Assembly (NCBI GenBank): GCA_019614645.1
Contig: JABWDB010000046.1
Location: 1,192,001 to 1,256,000, forward strand
Reading direction: 5' to 3'
Origin: Stratiolaelaps scimitus
Lineage: Eukaryota > Arthropoda > Arachnida > Mesostigmata > Laelapidae
DNA length: 64,000 nt
The position numbers and the translations under genes are program-made. This document shows, piece after piece, positions 27,896-41,200 of this stretch. The notes under the pieces were generated by a model, which worked only from the letters and a program-made list of their open reading frames with translations, did not search any database and had not been told where the DNA came from. Positions within the stretch are counted from its first letter, which is position 1. Each line of letters opens with the position of its first letter.

Positions 27896-28110
27896 TCATG
27901 AATAGTGTATTGTCGAGGGAGCATTGTTCGGCGAAGTGCAAAATAGTTTCATAGCGAGATAATACATAAGCTCAAGAGCGACCATAATCGTTGAACCTGC
28001 AGCACCGGATAGCCAGGCGTAGAATGTGAACTCTACGTCCTGAAAAGTGACGAACGTTTAACACAATCAACATACACGTTACTTCTTCTTATCATACCTA
28101 CCGACTGCAT

Positions 28111-28143
<33 letters not shown>

Positions 28144-31100
28144 GTTACGGGATTTATTCAAACATACAATAATTAGGAATAATGAATAATTAGCTTAAAT
28201 ATATTATATAATGTATATAGCGAGTTTAGCGTCAATACGCTTATGATTAGCAAACTATATTTATAGTTAAGGGAAAATTAGCTCTTACTATTTTCTCGTC
28301 TCTACAGTCTTGGACACGAGAGAATATTATCACTATTATATCATACTTATTAAATGTCTCTAACGAGGGGAAATTTGGGAGGTGCGAACGTGTAAATGAC
28401 AACTGAGTGACACCTCCCGTCAGAAAGCCCCCCCAGGGCTTGCGGGAGAGCGCGAAGGGAGATGAAGTATCAGTATCGTTGAGAGATATTATAACTCGCG
28501 CGAACAAACGACAATACCAAGCTTCGAGGTATAAAGCACAACAATTGCCACTATACACGTTAGAGGAAACCGATTTTCGTCGTCCGTTGCGAGCGTCTTC
28601 CTGCAGCACTGTTACAGGAAATACGTCATGCTTTAAAATTAACGAGAGAAAAAAAAACAGCTATCGATGGGCTCTCAAAATATCGGTCAATCGGTCATAG
28701 CAATATTGGGAGCCTACCTGAACACTGAGTGGCTCGGCGGTTTCACTTCGCGCTCTCGAACGCGGCGCAATGCACTCATCATTGCCGCCGAAAAGCTCTA
28801 AGGAGGTCATAAACGGAACGTCCATCGCCACGATCCAGCCGACCCTGCAATACCATGAAAGGTGTGAGCGCACCGTTCTGGATCCACCCGATTTTGTCTG
28901 TTGTTTATCTATGCCCAATATTGCACCTCCTGCTGGAGATAATCTATAAGCGTAAGTGATATAAGACTCAATATAGCGGTAGGAAGAGAAGGGTTAGTGC
29001 TGATAATTATGAAGTGCCCGCCAAGGGAACCGTTCAATGTGTTGAGTTTCTTTGACAAGTGGCAACTGCACGAACTTCCTGTCAATGATCTTGTTGAGTC
29101 CTTCGGGAAGATTCTGAGATGTGACCCAAAATGCCGGCAGCTCCCCGATATTCTCTATGCCGATGTAGTAGTAATATCTGAAGTCAAACAGGAAATTTAT
29201 GTTGAAGTATAAAGGCGATTACTGTAAGAGAATATGAGTTCTCAGAATTAAATAAAAGAGAGGAGAGATTAATTAATTCTTCTTTAAACGAATGAAACTA
29301 CTATAAGGGGACCGCTCATGTGTTCTGAATTGTTTCTTGATAGTGGAGCAGAACTGTTCCTCCTTAATTAGTGGTGTTGTTAATTTATTGCCTAAGGTCG
29401 CCGTACTGTCTTAAAGGAAAACTCAACTATAATTCTACCTATCTGAGCGGAAACTGCCAATTCTATGAGCTCCTTCCATTAAGTTACATAGGGAGATGAA
29501 GGGTGCATGAAAGACAGACCCACGCATATAAATTTAAGTCAACCGTTACTCTATTTTACATATTCGTTTCCAAGCCACGAATTATCCATACAAAAGCAAA
29601 CTTGAAGAATACAAATTGTCCAAAAAAAATGTACAGGTTTACAGGTATCTCTAATGTGTTTAACTTACTTCGTCCGTGGGCACCAGCCGAAAACATTTTT
29701 CTGGATGCTCTGAAGGTCCATTATAAGAACGGCCCTGCCTAATCAACAAAAATAGTTCGGTAAGTTTTCTGTAACAGGCCCGGTGTTCTTTCCACCTAAC
29801 ACATCATTCTTCAGCTCTCCATTACCACTTCTGATCTTGGTCAGCTGCAACTTTGTCTAGCCTGCGAATTGAACGCACCGTTTCCAAGTCTCTCCTGAAC
29901 CGCCGCCCCGTAGTATGGGGCGTTTATGCCGTCGCCATTGGAATCCATATGAGCGCGAAACCGCTCACCTCGCTGGCCGGGCAGATTCTGTGGGATAAAC
30001 AACCGTGCGAGTTCGTAGCATGCTTTGGCATACGGAACAAAATGTTGGTCGGATTTCTTTTGGAACAATGATCAATTTATTCCTGTATAAATCAACGAAC
30101 ACAGCGGTATCGGTGCAAAGGACGTGAAATCGTTCACTCGAATGGGTTTATACAGGTATGAAGCACGATTTTTTGTGAGATTTCTCGCGAAACTACCCCT
30201 CACATGGTATGCATCGGTATTCTCGAGATAACATTTCTCCTTTCAATAAAAAAGTGTAACTCTCCTGCATATTATTTAGTGTTGCTGGAAGTCTAAAAAA
30301 GCGTGTACTCAGAAATAATATTAAATATAAAGCTACACATTTATTGGACGTCAGGTCTGTGCCTGAATTTTCCTTAATCAATAGCGACTCTCGACGCTGT
30401 CTGGCTAGGCTTCAAGCTAGATTACATTTCGACATATGACATATGTATGGATTTGTGTAATCTACGCGATAGTTCGGTCACGAAGATCACACCGTTCTTA
30501 CTGGGATTTTAGATCGAAAAGATTTCCTCGGACAATGCGAATCTAAACCGAGAGCGAATCATCCAACGAATGTATGGACCCAAAAATAACCAATAGTAAT
30601 AATAATTTTATTAATAAATCTGTTGTTTCAAATGGAGTACCTGTTCACTTCGTGTGTACACTTCGAAAGCTTTACTGAAGTGCAATATAAATTGAGAAAA
30701 GGTAGACGGACATAAGCGTACTTACATTAAGCACAAAATGGATCGGTGTATTTATCGGATAGATAATTGTTAATTCGGGACGCTGGTTGATCTGAGGATG
30801 GCAATAAAGAAAAATGCAAAATGTAATTAATTTATGTAATATATGGCAGTTGTTACGCCAACTCATGTGTTTAACACACACACATTAGATATATATATAT
30901 ATATAAAGGGTGGTAAAATGGTTTTTCCGATTCTTGTCAGTTACGAGTAAGGAAGAGAATAAGCAAAGGTGGCCCCGACAGGTCCTCATAGTAATACCTA
31001 AAGGTTAAGAGCTGAGGCCTGTCAGAGAGGGAACAGCTAAAGGTCAGCTCAAAAAAAAAATGCTTTGTCCCGTTTTTGGTCATTCGAAGATTGCCGAGGG

Positions 31101-31710
31101 AGAGAGATGCGATCTGTAGCAGGCGAAATTGTAGTTATTGGATTCTTTTTTTTGCGAGAAAGCTCCACATTAGTGGTTTTGAAATTTGAAAACTTTGCTT
31201 TTGAAAAAAACAATCCCAGTACAATTTTTTGGATCGTGTTGTCACAGGTGATGATAAGTGGGTACAGTACGACAATGAGACCCTGAAACATTGCTGGGTT
31301 CCCAAAGGCAACGTACAGGCAAAGTAGAAAACCAAGAAAAATATAAAGCTTCTTTCGTGTATCTGGTGGTCCAGCAAGGGAATCGTGCATCATGAGTTCT
31401 AGAAACCTGGTGAAGCCGTCACTGCAGATGTGTACTCGGCTCAGCTGGAGCGGGGGTTGCAAAATGGGTTGCAGCAGAAACAGCCCAGTTGCATCACAAG
31501 GCGAGCAGCAATTCTTCAACACGACAACGCAAGGCCCTCACATCGCTCGTGCGGCCTGGCACACCATTTCGCAATCGGATTGAGAAGTTCTACTACACCC
31601 GTCGTACTAAAGACCTCGCCCCCTTCAGATTACCACCAAGACCGTCTCGTCGTTCTTCGAGACCCAGGAAACAAGCTTTTACGAAAAGGAAATTTATGAT
31701 TTGCTGAGTC

Positions 31711-31745
<35 letters not shown>

Positions 31746-34700
31746 GTAAAAAAATAAGGCAGATACGAGACCATTTGCCAGATGAAGGCACTTCATTACC
31801 ATGTCAACTGTGTCTATACGAAGTGTTGGACTTTTGACCACGAGGTTGGCTTTGCCCTGAAATAGATTTCCAATCGTTAATGTACTTATTGGGAATGTTG
31901 TGAGGATTGAGCTCATCTTAAGAATTACTAAGTTGACAGCGTTATCGCCGTTCGCATGTGCCGCCCACTTGCTAGGCTATGTACCTATAAATATGTCAGT
32001 TGCTTCCTGACACATTGTTTGCATGCCGTAGGCCGAATGCAGATAACTGCAAATGGCACGATTCTATCAGCAAGTTATACTAGTGTCATCTAACAGTATC
32101 AACTTCCATAAAGATGATATATAGCTTAGTTATATGATTATTATTATTATTATTATCATAATATAGTCCTTCTAGCATTATTTTATGATATGTACAACAC
32201 GTGCAAGAGGAACTCACCTGTGAGGTAAACATCTGACAAAGAATGAAAGTACCCATTATCCATGTTCCACCAACGAATTTTGTGAAGTTTGTATGAAACC
32301 GGTCTTTTGTCGCTGCGCAGCCGCCACAGGCGTCATTAATACAAAAGAATCACATAGGGAGAAGAATATCTTTTATTAAATGTATCGTACAATTGTATCT
32401 GGAATCCTGCTGCAGAGGCCGCCACAGCTCGCAGAACCCGTTATCGAGGACCCCACCGAGTTCCTTCATATTACAGTACAGTAGTGAATAACCGTTGTTC
32501 AACAGATCTTCTAAAAGTCACTGCGAATTCACAGCCAAACGAGTCTGTTGTTCTTATTATGATAATAACTATTTCACGAAGTACCGGGTGAGATGGATAA
32601 TTGTCATGTATACCTGTTAATTTTACAATAAACCTCAGAGAGTGTAGAAATCGGCCTCGGGATATTTTGCAATATGTGTTCGTGAGAAGTTCTTACATTC
32701 CTGAAGTAGTGTCTGCAATGCGATGAAAACTTCACCGGAAAATCGCTCCATGAGTGGAATGGTCGTAGCCTGAACATATCTGAAGAATCCGGTCATCACA
32801 TGGAATTTCTTTAAATTAGCGTTGTTATATGCTGACGCGATGTATTTAAACACGGAGCGGCTGGTGCAAGTAGGCCTTAGGAGTATCTTTGATTTGTTGA
32901 GTTTTATTTCATATACGCTTTCAGAATCCCTTTTAGAGAGTTACGTGATTCGCAAAATTCTTTCGTAAAAAGCCGGCTACGTTTGCGCCAAACGTTGGCT
33001 GAAACATCTCCGTGGTGTCCGTGTAGATGCCCCCCTCCCGTGGGCGACAGTACTGCTGTAAACGTAATAATGCCCTCGGTGCATGTTCCAGCCCTTCCAA
33101 TCCTACTCCGCGGTATTAAGTGTGAACGTGTTAGGTTGTCCGGAAGGTTGTGTCGAGTTTTTCACTTCTCGGTTACACCATGCGCTGGAGAGTAATTTCA
33201 CTAGGCTTAGTTATGGAAATCATTTGCATCGCTTGCGAAGGCATCGATCATTTGCATCGCTTGCATTCGTATGCGCCTTGCAATTAGAGGAGACACGTAG
33301 GTGCACGGGTTCGATCCCCACCGTTGCACATTTGCATTTCAAGGGGTACGTCTTATGAAGCAATGCCGAAAGTAATACCGTGGTCGTCGGCTGTGGATCA
33401 TCCCGTAACATCCATTGGACTTACTTTTGGTAGATAAGAACGAGAACAATGACGGCTATGGCGGATAGCAAGATGTACGACCAGGTCTGTAAGAACAGAA
33501 AGATGAGAAACGATTGGAACCAAAACGCAATTGATGGGCTCTTGTTGTTTATAGATATAGAAAATTTCTTCCTTTCTTAGACTTTTTTTTTCAATATGGG
33601 GGGTTTCGGGAATGCTTCACTCAGCCGTAGTGACCAGTGTGTGGGTCTTACCCAACAGACTAAACTCGGGCACCATCTAGTCCCAGGGCTCGGAACTTGC
33701 TAGACATTACACCGAGATGCTCCCTTGAGACTTGGGGGCATCCCGAACCCCAAGAGCTATGTCGAGACCAGCCTTTATAGAGAGAACACATTTCCAGAAC
33801 AAAAATGCTTGTGCGTTTTTTGGCAGTATTAACTGAGTCAACGATAAATTAATGCGCAGAAATATGTGTATTTCGCTAGGTTGAGAACAAATATAACAAT
33901 TATCATCACTAGGATATCACACACATTCTCTAAAGAGCCGATGTCGGAGCAGATAAGCAAAGGATTGTGAATGTAACACAACTTCAGAATAAATTCAGTA
34001 GATAGAAATGCACATGTGTGTATCGTGCTTTTTCCAAGATTTCCATCGTTATATTAGGCCACTCATTGTCCTGAACAGGACCACGACAGAGGATCCTAGT
34101 CGTCAAGATTACGACGGGAAATTGTAAGTCGGATTAGTAATTTTACGAATGTCAGCGTCCAGAGGCACAGCGCAATGGTACTGTAACAGCTCTCTAGGGC
34201 TCTCTAAGGTGTTTACGTGTGCTGTCCTGCCTGCTTCAAGAATAAGAGAGCGTGGACCAGCACTTAGCAGTAGCAACGGTGCGTACGGCGGTAGCGCCGC
34301 CTGGTACCGAGGGTGCTACGCTACTACAGCGGTGCTTAACGAGAGAGAGAGAGAGGGAGACTAGTCGTTAACAAGGCGCTCTGCGTTGTGCAGCATGGCC
34401 CCTTTAATAAACTCTACTGTTGATTTATTGTGCAAGCCGACGCCAATCGTTTTTCTTCTGTCACCTAGCTAGCAAAATTAGCCCCCCACTCAACGGCCAA
34501 GGTAACTGACACGCAGATATAGCAAAGGTGCAAAATAGGCTGAAGCATGTCCTCTTCTTCAGAACATGAGCCTAGAACAATACTCGGAAATCACTTACAT
34601 CGATCTATCTACTTATTCCAACTATATATAAAATGTCTATGCGGGCTGATAGTTTCGTAATGTTGGGTTACCTCGGCATCGAAGGCTTGGGTGAAGGCTG

Positions 34701-37700
34701 CTGGCTTCTTTATCCACGCTTCCCGCATCCCCGATAGAATAGTCGTATAGGTGTACCTGTGTTTTCAAATGCAGGGCAGTACAACCTAATTGCATTAATA
34801 ATGGGCCACTTGATGCGCGATGGTGTGACGAGCAGGCATGTCAAACAAACAGTAAACACTGAACTAAAAACCTCCCAAAGAAGTCTCTTTTCCTTGTTTA
34901 CTGCAATTCCTGGTCTAACTAGGCTTGACAAAATAGCGAATATGCAAAAAGCAAGATCCAACTCAAGATCCAATAGCAATATTGATATCGGATGCGTCGA
35001 CAAATATCATGTGGAAATCCGTCGAAAAGGTATTTATCCCGACGTTATTGTCTAGACAAGATCAGACACAACAACAGTGAACGTCAACTAGGGACGGGAC
35101 GTATGTCTCAGGAAAGGAATATTTGCTTTGAAATTTGAGTTTAAGACATCGCACAGTTCGTTGCTTACAGCTCCGATTTAAGATTTATAGCCAAAATTTC
35201 CTTTACTTTCGTTCCAGAAAAATCACCGATGTTCTTACACTGGTGGCTGAGGTACGTGGAAAAACTTGTGGAGGTACCAGTGAGGATTGAACGGTCCCAG
35301 TGCCAAATCGATCTCCTCCATATGGAACAAAATCAGGTAACAAAATAGATTCGTAAGTAAAACGCGAATCAGGGGTCGGGATGACGTAAGCACGATTTAT
35401 AAAAAATACGTATTATAATTGACTGCTGTGACCTACTCTCAGCTTGATTTCTCCAGGCCACAAGAACGAAATAAAGGATATGAACGAAAGGATTATATAC
35501 AAATAATAGCAGTTTTGAGGTGACCCTAAGTATTCGCACAGATTTACTTCCAAACTGTCCTTTTTCAATCAAGAATCAAATGACTAACCCCTTTTTCAAG
35601 CTGGAGGAGTGCGCCGTTCACTGTTCCATCCGGAAGAACCATCCCATATTTTCCATCCGGGGCTGGAATCATCTCATACCTAAAACCAAATGTACAGATG
35701 ACAACGGTTCAAAAATGTTCTTCTTCGACTTAGATGTGGGGCCAATAAGCACTTATCCTAAAATCGATTAGCTATTACATGAGATTAACGACACGACGAT
35801 TGATTAGATCGATAGGATCACTTCGTTCGAAGCACGGACAGAGACCAAGAGTTGTACAATTCCAGCACAGAGATATAGTAATTCACCCGTTCAACGTAAG
35901 GAGTCCCGAGATCCCCATGGCCGTTATACGTTCACTCTCTTCCAGACAGAGGCCAACGTGCGCACCTCATATGGCCCAATAGGTACAATTTGGCGATTTC
36001 GCTGTGTTCCTCATTGCGTTTCGCCACCTTCGATGTTCCCCATTCGTTGACAATTGGGGAATAGGCTTCGTCCTGCATCTGCTTTAAGGGAACACGTCGC
36101 ATCGTTCCATTTTGGGTGCGAGGTATCGCATACGACATGGGTAGAGATATATTGTTATTGTATATTTGGCATCACATTCATTCAGTGGTCACAATATTTA
36201 CATAATAGAGAAAAATTACTATAGCAGGGATGCACGTTGATACACAGAAATGGTGTCTCTACTTGCTAATTTAAATGCTTGGAACGGAGCTCGTAGCAGC
36301 ACCTACTTTAGACAAAATATTGGTGCTTAAATGTATAAGCCCCTTCTTAAGGCTACTGATTCACGGTAGCTGGAACCCTTCGGGGGCCTCATAAGCAGGC
36401 TTTTCACAGAAGGCCGATTTCCTAGTGCATGGAAAGAGGCGGACTTGATTCTGATACCCAAGCCGGGGAAGAGGACGAGTCCATCAGCTTTTTGTCCTTG
36501 CGGCCTGCTCGGTACAACGGCCAAAGTCATGGAAAACGTAATCATTAGCAGACTTCATCCTGGCAGGTAGCGTCCTTGATACGGGACTGCCGGGGACTGC
36601 CGGCTATGAAATGTGCCATTAAACTCGCTGCGCTCATGCCGAGGCCCGGCGGGGCAAGAGAAGGGACGATATGTCTACTGGCAACCCGTGACAGAGTCAA
36701 TAGCCCTCTACGCGTCTCCGATCTGGACGGACGAGGCACTCCGTGGCGAGAAAAACAGGAAAGCCTTGTTGACCGGACATAGAACTTACGCTGTCGGAGT
36801 CACAAGAGGACGGTTTCGACAGAAGCTGTCCTCGCATTAGTCAAGATGCTCCTACCAGACCTCCTCGCCGACGAAAGGGCAAAGCGCGGCCTGGACGACG
36901 ACCTGGACATCATGGAGGCACAAATGTCCAGTCTTCAGCAATGGCAGGAGATCTGCCAGCGAGAAAGGCCCAGAGACACCCCAGAAGCGTGGACCCAGTC
37001 CCTGATCCCCGACCTCAGGACCTAGTATGATAGGCCACGCGACGAGCTAACATATTTTTTCACGCACGCTTTGACCGTACACGGCTAATTCTAAAAGAAC
37101 ATAGTCAAGGTGGATACATGTGTCCTATGCGAATCGGGGAAAACTGACTGGGTCGAGCTCGCGGCCTTTAGATACAACTTGCTCAACGACACACGGCGAG
37201 GACCGGAGCGACAAAGCTCCCAATAGAGGCAGTCAGTTACAGATATCGTAAGGCATATCGTGACAATCGCAAGGGGGGTGGAACGAGGAGTCAGCCTTCC
37301 TGCGATGGTATTATGAGAAAGAAGGACAATAGCTGGAAAGGACGAGGAGACTAAGATTCGCGCCTGATGCTCCTGAGACAGGAGAGGCTAAATTTAAGCT
37401 AAATCGCTTCTTCCCCACCTCTCAATGATCACGAAGTAATGCGAAGAGCTGTGCCGGACCTGCCGGACCTTGACTTGGGTTATAATGGAGGATCGCGGTT
37501 TTGCGGATATTGTCTCTCTGATCCCAGACCATCGGGGACTTCCCATTAACATCTGGGAGTCCCACAATTGGGCCCCATCGCATGGACCACTTGGGGACGT
37601 GGCTTTGGGATGTCCCGCATAGCGCGTAAATGCGTTTGCAAAAGGAACTCATATAAAAAATGAAAAAAAAATGTATAAGCCCCTAAGAAAATCAATCACC

Positions 37701-38200
37701 TGAAGTCTATCATCTATGTGGACTTCAGATACAGTTACTATTTGCATTATAATAAACGTGAAAAACTCACGTCATGTTTAGCGATCGCGTGATGTTTCCA
37801 ATCATCGAGCCAAATATGCCATGCATTCTACTCTTGCCCTCCGAGTCCGTATACGCAATATACCATGGGTCGAACTGCAACAAGAGAACAAACACATTAT
37901 GGTGAATAGGCAACAATTCGTTCTTAGTTCAGAAAATATACTTCCAGATTCTTGAAATTTGGTAATCAAAAGCCAACCGAATAGGTAGGCATGCTCTGCT
38001 ATAAAATATATAAAAACTCAACAGCTTAATGTAGTTACAAGAGGGGGGCTTGTTCTTGCCCTAAGGTGGACACTCCCTTCCAAATGAGCAGCTCTCTCTG
38101 TACTAAGGTCAGCACGACAGAAAATTGGTTTCCGCCGTGCAATCGCTAAAGAACAACAACCCCATATCATAATCAAGAGAAGTACGTGTGCTCTGCTCAT
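27896..38200 (-). CDS. Ionotropic receptor (iGluR-like), copy A, complete 15-exon gene
   Basis: Candidate ligand-gated cation channel of the divergent IR class (no amino-terminal domain), 477 residues. Exons on the minus strand: 38200-38039, 37874-37771, 35679-35589, 35315-35239, 34756-34672, 33486-33425, 32779-32697, 32312-32218, 31856-31800, 30791-30726, 29987-29879, 29738-29669, 29177-29076, 28844-28718, 28039-27896. All phases agree and no stop interrupts. Exon 1 gives a signal peptide (MSRAHVLLLIMIWGCCSLAIA). Exons 2-4 form ligand lobe S1 (YEMIPAPDGKYG, DLALGPF). Exon 6 is M1, exon 7 the pore loop (FIALQTLLQE) and exon 8 M3 (GTWIMGTFILCQMFTSQ). Exons 9-14 form S2, ending with YYYIGIENIGELPAFW and LPEGLN. 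Exon 15 is M4 with a short tail. The S1 arginine that binds the glutamate carboxyl is absent and SYTANLAAF is degenerate, so glutamate is an unlikely ligand. The exon-13 donor (GTTCGT) and the exon-4 acceptor are weak. A candidate poly(A) signal (AATAAA on the minus strand) lies at 27426-27431. Confidence 0.86.
30965..31720 (+). mobile_element. Degenerate mariner-type transposon in an intron of IR copy A
   Basis: The plus strand carries broken mariner transposase: GDDKWVQYDN with CWVP downstream (first catalytic Asp region, about 31247-31300), then AILQHDNARP (second catalytic Asp, about 31500-31530), then KDLAPF followed by a frameshift where the family reads DLAPSDYHLF. Stops and frame changes separate these blocks, so no active enzyme is encoded. 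The element lies in the intron between exons 9 and 10 of copy A, in the opposite orientation. The 3' side ends in an (AT)n tract at 31711-31742. The terminal inverted repeats could not be placed. Confidence 0.75.
31003..31062 (+). repeat. Dispersed ~60-bp repeat, copy 2
   Basis: It reads TTAAGAGCTGAGGCCTGTCA, then GGGAACAGCTAAAGGTCAGC and a run of ten A. It lies at the 5' side of the mariner relic in IR copy A, so it may be part of that element's end or an independent insertion. Confidence 0.55.
36390..37200 (+). mobile_element. R1-like non-LTR retrotransposon remnant (reverse transcriptase end) in an intron of IR copy A
   Basis: Translated pieces resemble R1-clade ORF2. About 36397-36568 has FPSAWKEADLILIPKPGKR followed by a degraded LLGTTAKVMENVI, as in the early RT motifs. 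After a deletion, about 36690-36840 has ALYASPIWTDEALRGEKNR, as in the thumb region. About 36845-37160 has LLPDLLADERAKR, LIPDLR and then the CVLC knuckle. Frameshifts, stops and loss of the catalytic core show that it is dead. It sits in the second intron of copy A (35680-37770), antisense to the receptor gene. Confidence 0.72.
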
Positions 38201-41200
38201 AAATCTCAGGAGCAGTACCCCCAAAAATATTTTCCAAATGACTCCGGAATCTGACAGAAATGCAACATAATCAAATGTCTTCCAAATGCAAATTTCCAAA
38301 TAGCCCCGGAATCTGACAGAAATGCAACATAATCTACAAAGGACATCACGATACTTTTGTTCGTTTTTCGATGCCAGTAGTTCAAAGTTCTTCAACAAAC
38401 GAGAGCAACGTAACGCCAAATTTGTTGCCGTGCAAACGTAGTAACTTTTCAGAGATACGTCAAGTGCTATTTTGTGCTCGAAGCGATCGTTGTTTTTTTC
38501 ACCTCAAACAATTGTTCGAAGCAGTTTCATCGCTTTGAAACTCATTTCGGGGATGGAGTTGCTCCGAACAATCGGATAAGTTCATCCATATAAAGGTTTA
38601 AAGGTTTTCGGGCTTACTCTCAGCCAACATTTAACGTCCACGGTGCTGCTTCTAGCATTGCTTCGCAAGTACATCCATATGAATGATAACCTACTATTGC
38701 CATTCAACATAAAATATACGGGAACCGTATATTTTACGCAAAAAAACGGGAGTTTTTTTTAAAAAAATCCCATTTTTTTGCTTTTGCCTTCCATGTTGAT
38801 GTGCTTTGACACGGCAAAGCGAAATGATAGGGTGGATTTGCATCAACGGCGACGTGAACGCCTCAAATATTGAAAACGTACAATACACAGACGAGGTAGT
38901 AAATCAACTAAAATGATCTGTGTAAATCAGCTAATCTCCGATGTGATCCTAGACGCGCTTCGATACTACTTACATCTATAACCGAGGTCCTCAACACCAT
39001 GCCGTCCCATAGTACCATGCTTCTCGTGAACGATGTTGTCACTTCTGCAGAACTTACTAATACTTAAACCTTCGAGATTTGCCCTAAACGGAACAAACTT
39101 CGAATTTGACGGATGAACTTACACTACACCTGCTCAGGCATTAACTGAGACCAGACGCATGTCGACATGTACTTCCTGAATGCTACCCTTATGTCTAGGC
39201 ACCTTTGATGCTCGACGCAGGGAACACAAGGGACTGATGCGAGGCTTCGTTTCCGAAATGAAGCTGTTTGCTCGAGCGGAAACACTGTAATTGAAGGCGA
39301 TATTGATCACATGAAACAAATACATCGTTTACACTTAGTTTACTGATACGGATAGCTGAAACGTTTGCAAGCCAAATCAAATGTTTGGGATCAAAAATCG
39401 AATATTTGGACAAATAGATTTATTGCCTCTTTTGCGTGTGCTGAATCTGATCCTCGTGATATTGTTTGGCAAATGTCAATTAAATGACGTTATTCTAAGA
39501 GGGTGCCTCTGTCAGTGTAAGGATAATCATTATTGCCGATCGCCCGAATAAGAATATGTCGTCGTCCGTCAATTTAGAGAAGAATCAGTCAATTGTATAG
39601 AGTTCGTCTGTATGTATTTCTGACTCCATCAAGTCTAGAGACGTCAATAGCTGATCCGCCATCGCTATTAGTGCCGTCTTCATGGAAAGGGTTACATGTC
39701 TTAGAGATGGGCGGCGACCAGAACTGGCTGGGGCATGTGTCAGACGGCCCAGTTACCTGAGTTGGCAAAATCAACATTTTGAGAATTGAAGAGAGAGGCA
39801 AATGATGAAATACTCTCACTTAAATTGTCCTTTGGTAAATCCCTCCTTATCCGATGGCTCTGTCTGGTTCAGCAGATAGGCGTTTGCGGTCTCTGAGACT
39901 AGCGAGGATTATATATTCCTATGTACCTTTATTGATTATGGCACGGTGTCTAAATAGTCCGATTTAAGGGGAGATATATCTATTTATGAATTATGTTTTC
40001 AGGTCAATCCTTAGATGTATTTTTGCTGAGTAGTCCACGCAGAAAATAAGCAATTATATCAATGAACAATCCGGCAGGAACAATTGAGCTTCTGACTTTT
40101 GAGTTTTGACTAATTAATAAACCTCAGAATCTTGTGATATATATAACATTTATCTTTCCAAAATTGTTCATATGTTCGACGCAGATAGAAGCATCGATAG
40201 TTCAGAACTGGGCACTAGTAACGCGAATATTATCTGAGCCTTCGAGGACGTTTAGAAGCATTGCCAGAATAATTTATTGATCAATGACAAAACGTTTTCA
40301 ATGAAGATACGTTTCGGGCAGAACTTTGTTCATTAATTGCTATTGGTAGTTTGCAGAGACTTTGGATAACGCGTCTTGCTCCTATGTCCATAGGCACTGT
40401 ATTCACCTTCCTAGGTCAGTGACAATTGGCTTCTTTGGGTGCCAGCAGAATGAGCCCCTCATGATCTAGTCCAGATGAAAATATAAAGGGCACCCCTTTC
40501 GGTGCACCCTTAGGAAAGGGAACGCGATACAGCAAATGATGTTGGGTATACAGTTTCTGACAAGACACTTACGGCCGGGCAGGGGCTTTACTTTTGGCGC
40601 CGTTGGTGTAGTGGAATCACTCACAACTCAAAATAGGGGCTTTACTTTTAACAGAGAACCAACGTATTTTCTCCAATACGTTCGTTTACAGGTTGAGAGT
40701 CAGAGTATGAATCAGTCCATGTCGAAAATACATTTTAAACACCTTTGGTTGGAAGTAATCACTAATATCGACAGCGATATTTCATATGTAAGGGACAAGC
40801 TATTTGAAAATTGAGTAGCGCAAAAATTAAATATAGCAACGGAAAAGCCTTTTCGGTGTTTAGCTGAGCTTCGCATCTGTTTGCATTGTTTCAGGGCCGA
40901 ATCCGCTAGGGACACCTGCAACGTCGAATCTCCTTACGGTCGAGTCCGGTTAAAATTTTTCACAACCGTGTGAACCCGCACAGTTTTTGTTTTGAAAACA
41001 ACGCGTGCAGACGACTTTTTAAAAAAAATGCGTATTCTTGCCAGGTACAAGCTAGGTAGAGAAATTATGCAAAGGTGACCCCGACGGGTTCTCAGCATGA
41101 AGCTCGGCAGCTGGATGAGCTGCTATTTCTTCGAAGTTGAACTTCAAAAGCAAAATTACACGAAGGTGCCCACGGGAGAGGTGCATGTCTCGAATACTCA

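Noticed and set aside
33280..33345. tRNA-like T-arm with GGTTCGATCCCC
   Set aside because: Only three base pairs form in the stem and no acceptor stem pairs with the 3' end, so it is not called as a tRNA gene.
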